In this document: positions 63,510-64,000 of the stretch, piece after piece
Position numbering within the stretch: position 1 is the first letter of the stretch
How the letters are laid out: every line of letters begins with the position of its first letter
Origin: Pirellula staleyi DSM 6068
GTDB taxonomy: Bacteria > Planctomycetota > Planctomycetia > Pirellulales > Pirellulaceae
DNA length: 64,000 nucleotides
Reading direction: 5' to 3'
NCBI GenBank assembly: GCA_945875845.1
Contig: CAMCMB010000012.1
Location: 55,079-119,078 of the forward strand
Made by a program: the position numbers and the translations under genes
Notes under the pieces: model-generated
The model's database searches: none
Seen by the model: the letters and a program-made list of their open reading frames with translations, nothing else
Told to the model about the DNA's origin: nothing

Positions 63510-64000
63510 AAACGAAATCCGGTACCGTTGCTAAAAGTGGGCGAAAGCGTGCTGAGATAGAGAATGCTGGACACAAACAGAAGAATGATACAGCGGAACA
63601 AAGGGTCCGACCACGGGCGTCTCAACGATCTGATTGGTAATCCCCATGGGTTGCGCTCGCAGTCAGATCGCGCGACTTGGGGCTATATCCACGCGTTGGC
63701 TAACCCCGACTTGAGAACAAGTGCAGACAGCAGGGGATCCTGTTGAACTTAAGCAATTTATGCTCGACGAGCATACAAACATCCTTCAATCCCGAAATCG
63801 AATTGCCCCCTTGGCCGATCGAGATAGGGGCCCTTCAGTAGGTGCCAGGGGCGAATGGCACTGTACTATCGTGACAAGTTGTTTCACTCAAATGAGTTAT
63901 CTCCCTTGCTGAGTCTCTTTCGTAAGTCGTTTCTGGGTTCCATCATCAACGTATACTGATCCATCCGTCGCTTCACACACCGAGGCTCGAATCGACCCGG
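63510..64000. other. Right-edge region without a supported gene
   Basis: No frame here has a ribosome site or a recognisable sequence. A minus-strand frame is open from the right edge to TGA 63887 (38 codons, ending RNDLRKRLSKGDNSFE). It could be the last codons of a gene outside the window, but this is not supported by anything else. Confidence 0.3.

Noticed and set aside
63564..63912. Two short + strand frames near the right edge
   Set aside because: They have no ribosome site, no recognisable motif and poor protein character.

Overview
The window looks like a chromosome segment of a planctomycete, probably of the Pirellulaceae/Pirellulales. Two kinds of evidence point there. One is the set of planctomycete-type secreted proteins: a DUF1549/DUF1553 protein with a planctomycete cytochrome C domain beside a DUF1501 protein, and a multi-CxxCH cytochrome beside a beta-propeller dehydrogenase-like protein. 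The other is the many short GC-rich palindromic repeats between genes. This assignment is inferred from gene families, not from rRNA; I saw no rRNA or tRNA gene.

Layout. 1-7180: the start of a PLP decarboxylase-like gene running off the left edge, a WecA/TagO-type sugar-phosphate transferase, and an RND efflux pair (adaptor plus permease). 7407-8123: an XRE/DUF4258 toxin-antitoxin-like pair. 8627-25233: a large CRISPR-Cas locus, all on the + strand. 25379-26714: flagellar fliO and fliN on the minus strand. 27173-28792: a FloA-type flotillin and a SOUL-domain protein. 29262-38510: a nine-gene chemotaxis operon on the minus strand (cheW, a soluble PAS receptor, cheR, cheA, cheC, cheD, cheY, cheB, and a REC-PP2C phosphatase). 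39221-44882: membrane and secreted proteins of unknown role, a YbhN-like flippase, epmB and an RbgA/YlqF GTPase. 45457-58214: secreted planctomycete families, a methyltransferase, an alpha/beta hydrolase and a SulP transporter. 58651-63509: a lipoprotein, an Old Yellow Enzyme, and an acyl-CoA ligase overlapping a class V aminotransferase.

The CRISPR locus is the most unusual part. The interference genes are cas3 (helicase first, HD nuclease last), csb3, csb1 and csb2 (Cas5-Cas6), joined by 4-8 bp overlaps. This is a type I-G (formerly I-U) set of the Csb3 kind. The adaptation genes are cas2 followed by a cas4-cas1 fusion. By hand count they feed an array of 70 repeats and 69 spacers (19585-24643). 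Four features stand out. (1) A 37-codon remnant of a second, different csb1 lies just upstream of cas3. (2) A REP/RAYT element and a gene of unknown family separate the interference genes from the adaptation genes. (3) A boxA-like antitermination motif lies just after the REP element, upstream of cas2, cas4-cas1 and the array. (4) Ten consecutive internal repeats share a C-to-T change at their last base, and the far end of the array abuts a truncated IS4-type transposase gene.

Mobile or repetitive DNA recurs elsewhere: a ~120 bp MITE-like element in two inverted copies (28840-28963 and 58341-58457), a five-unit tandem hairpin repeat upstream of cheW (38698-39117), and long inverted repeats between convergent genes that may act as terminators.
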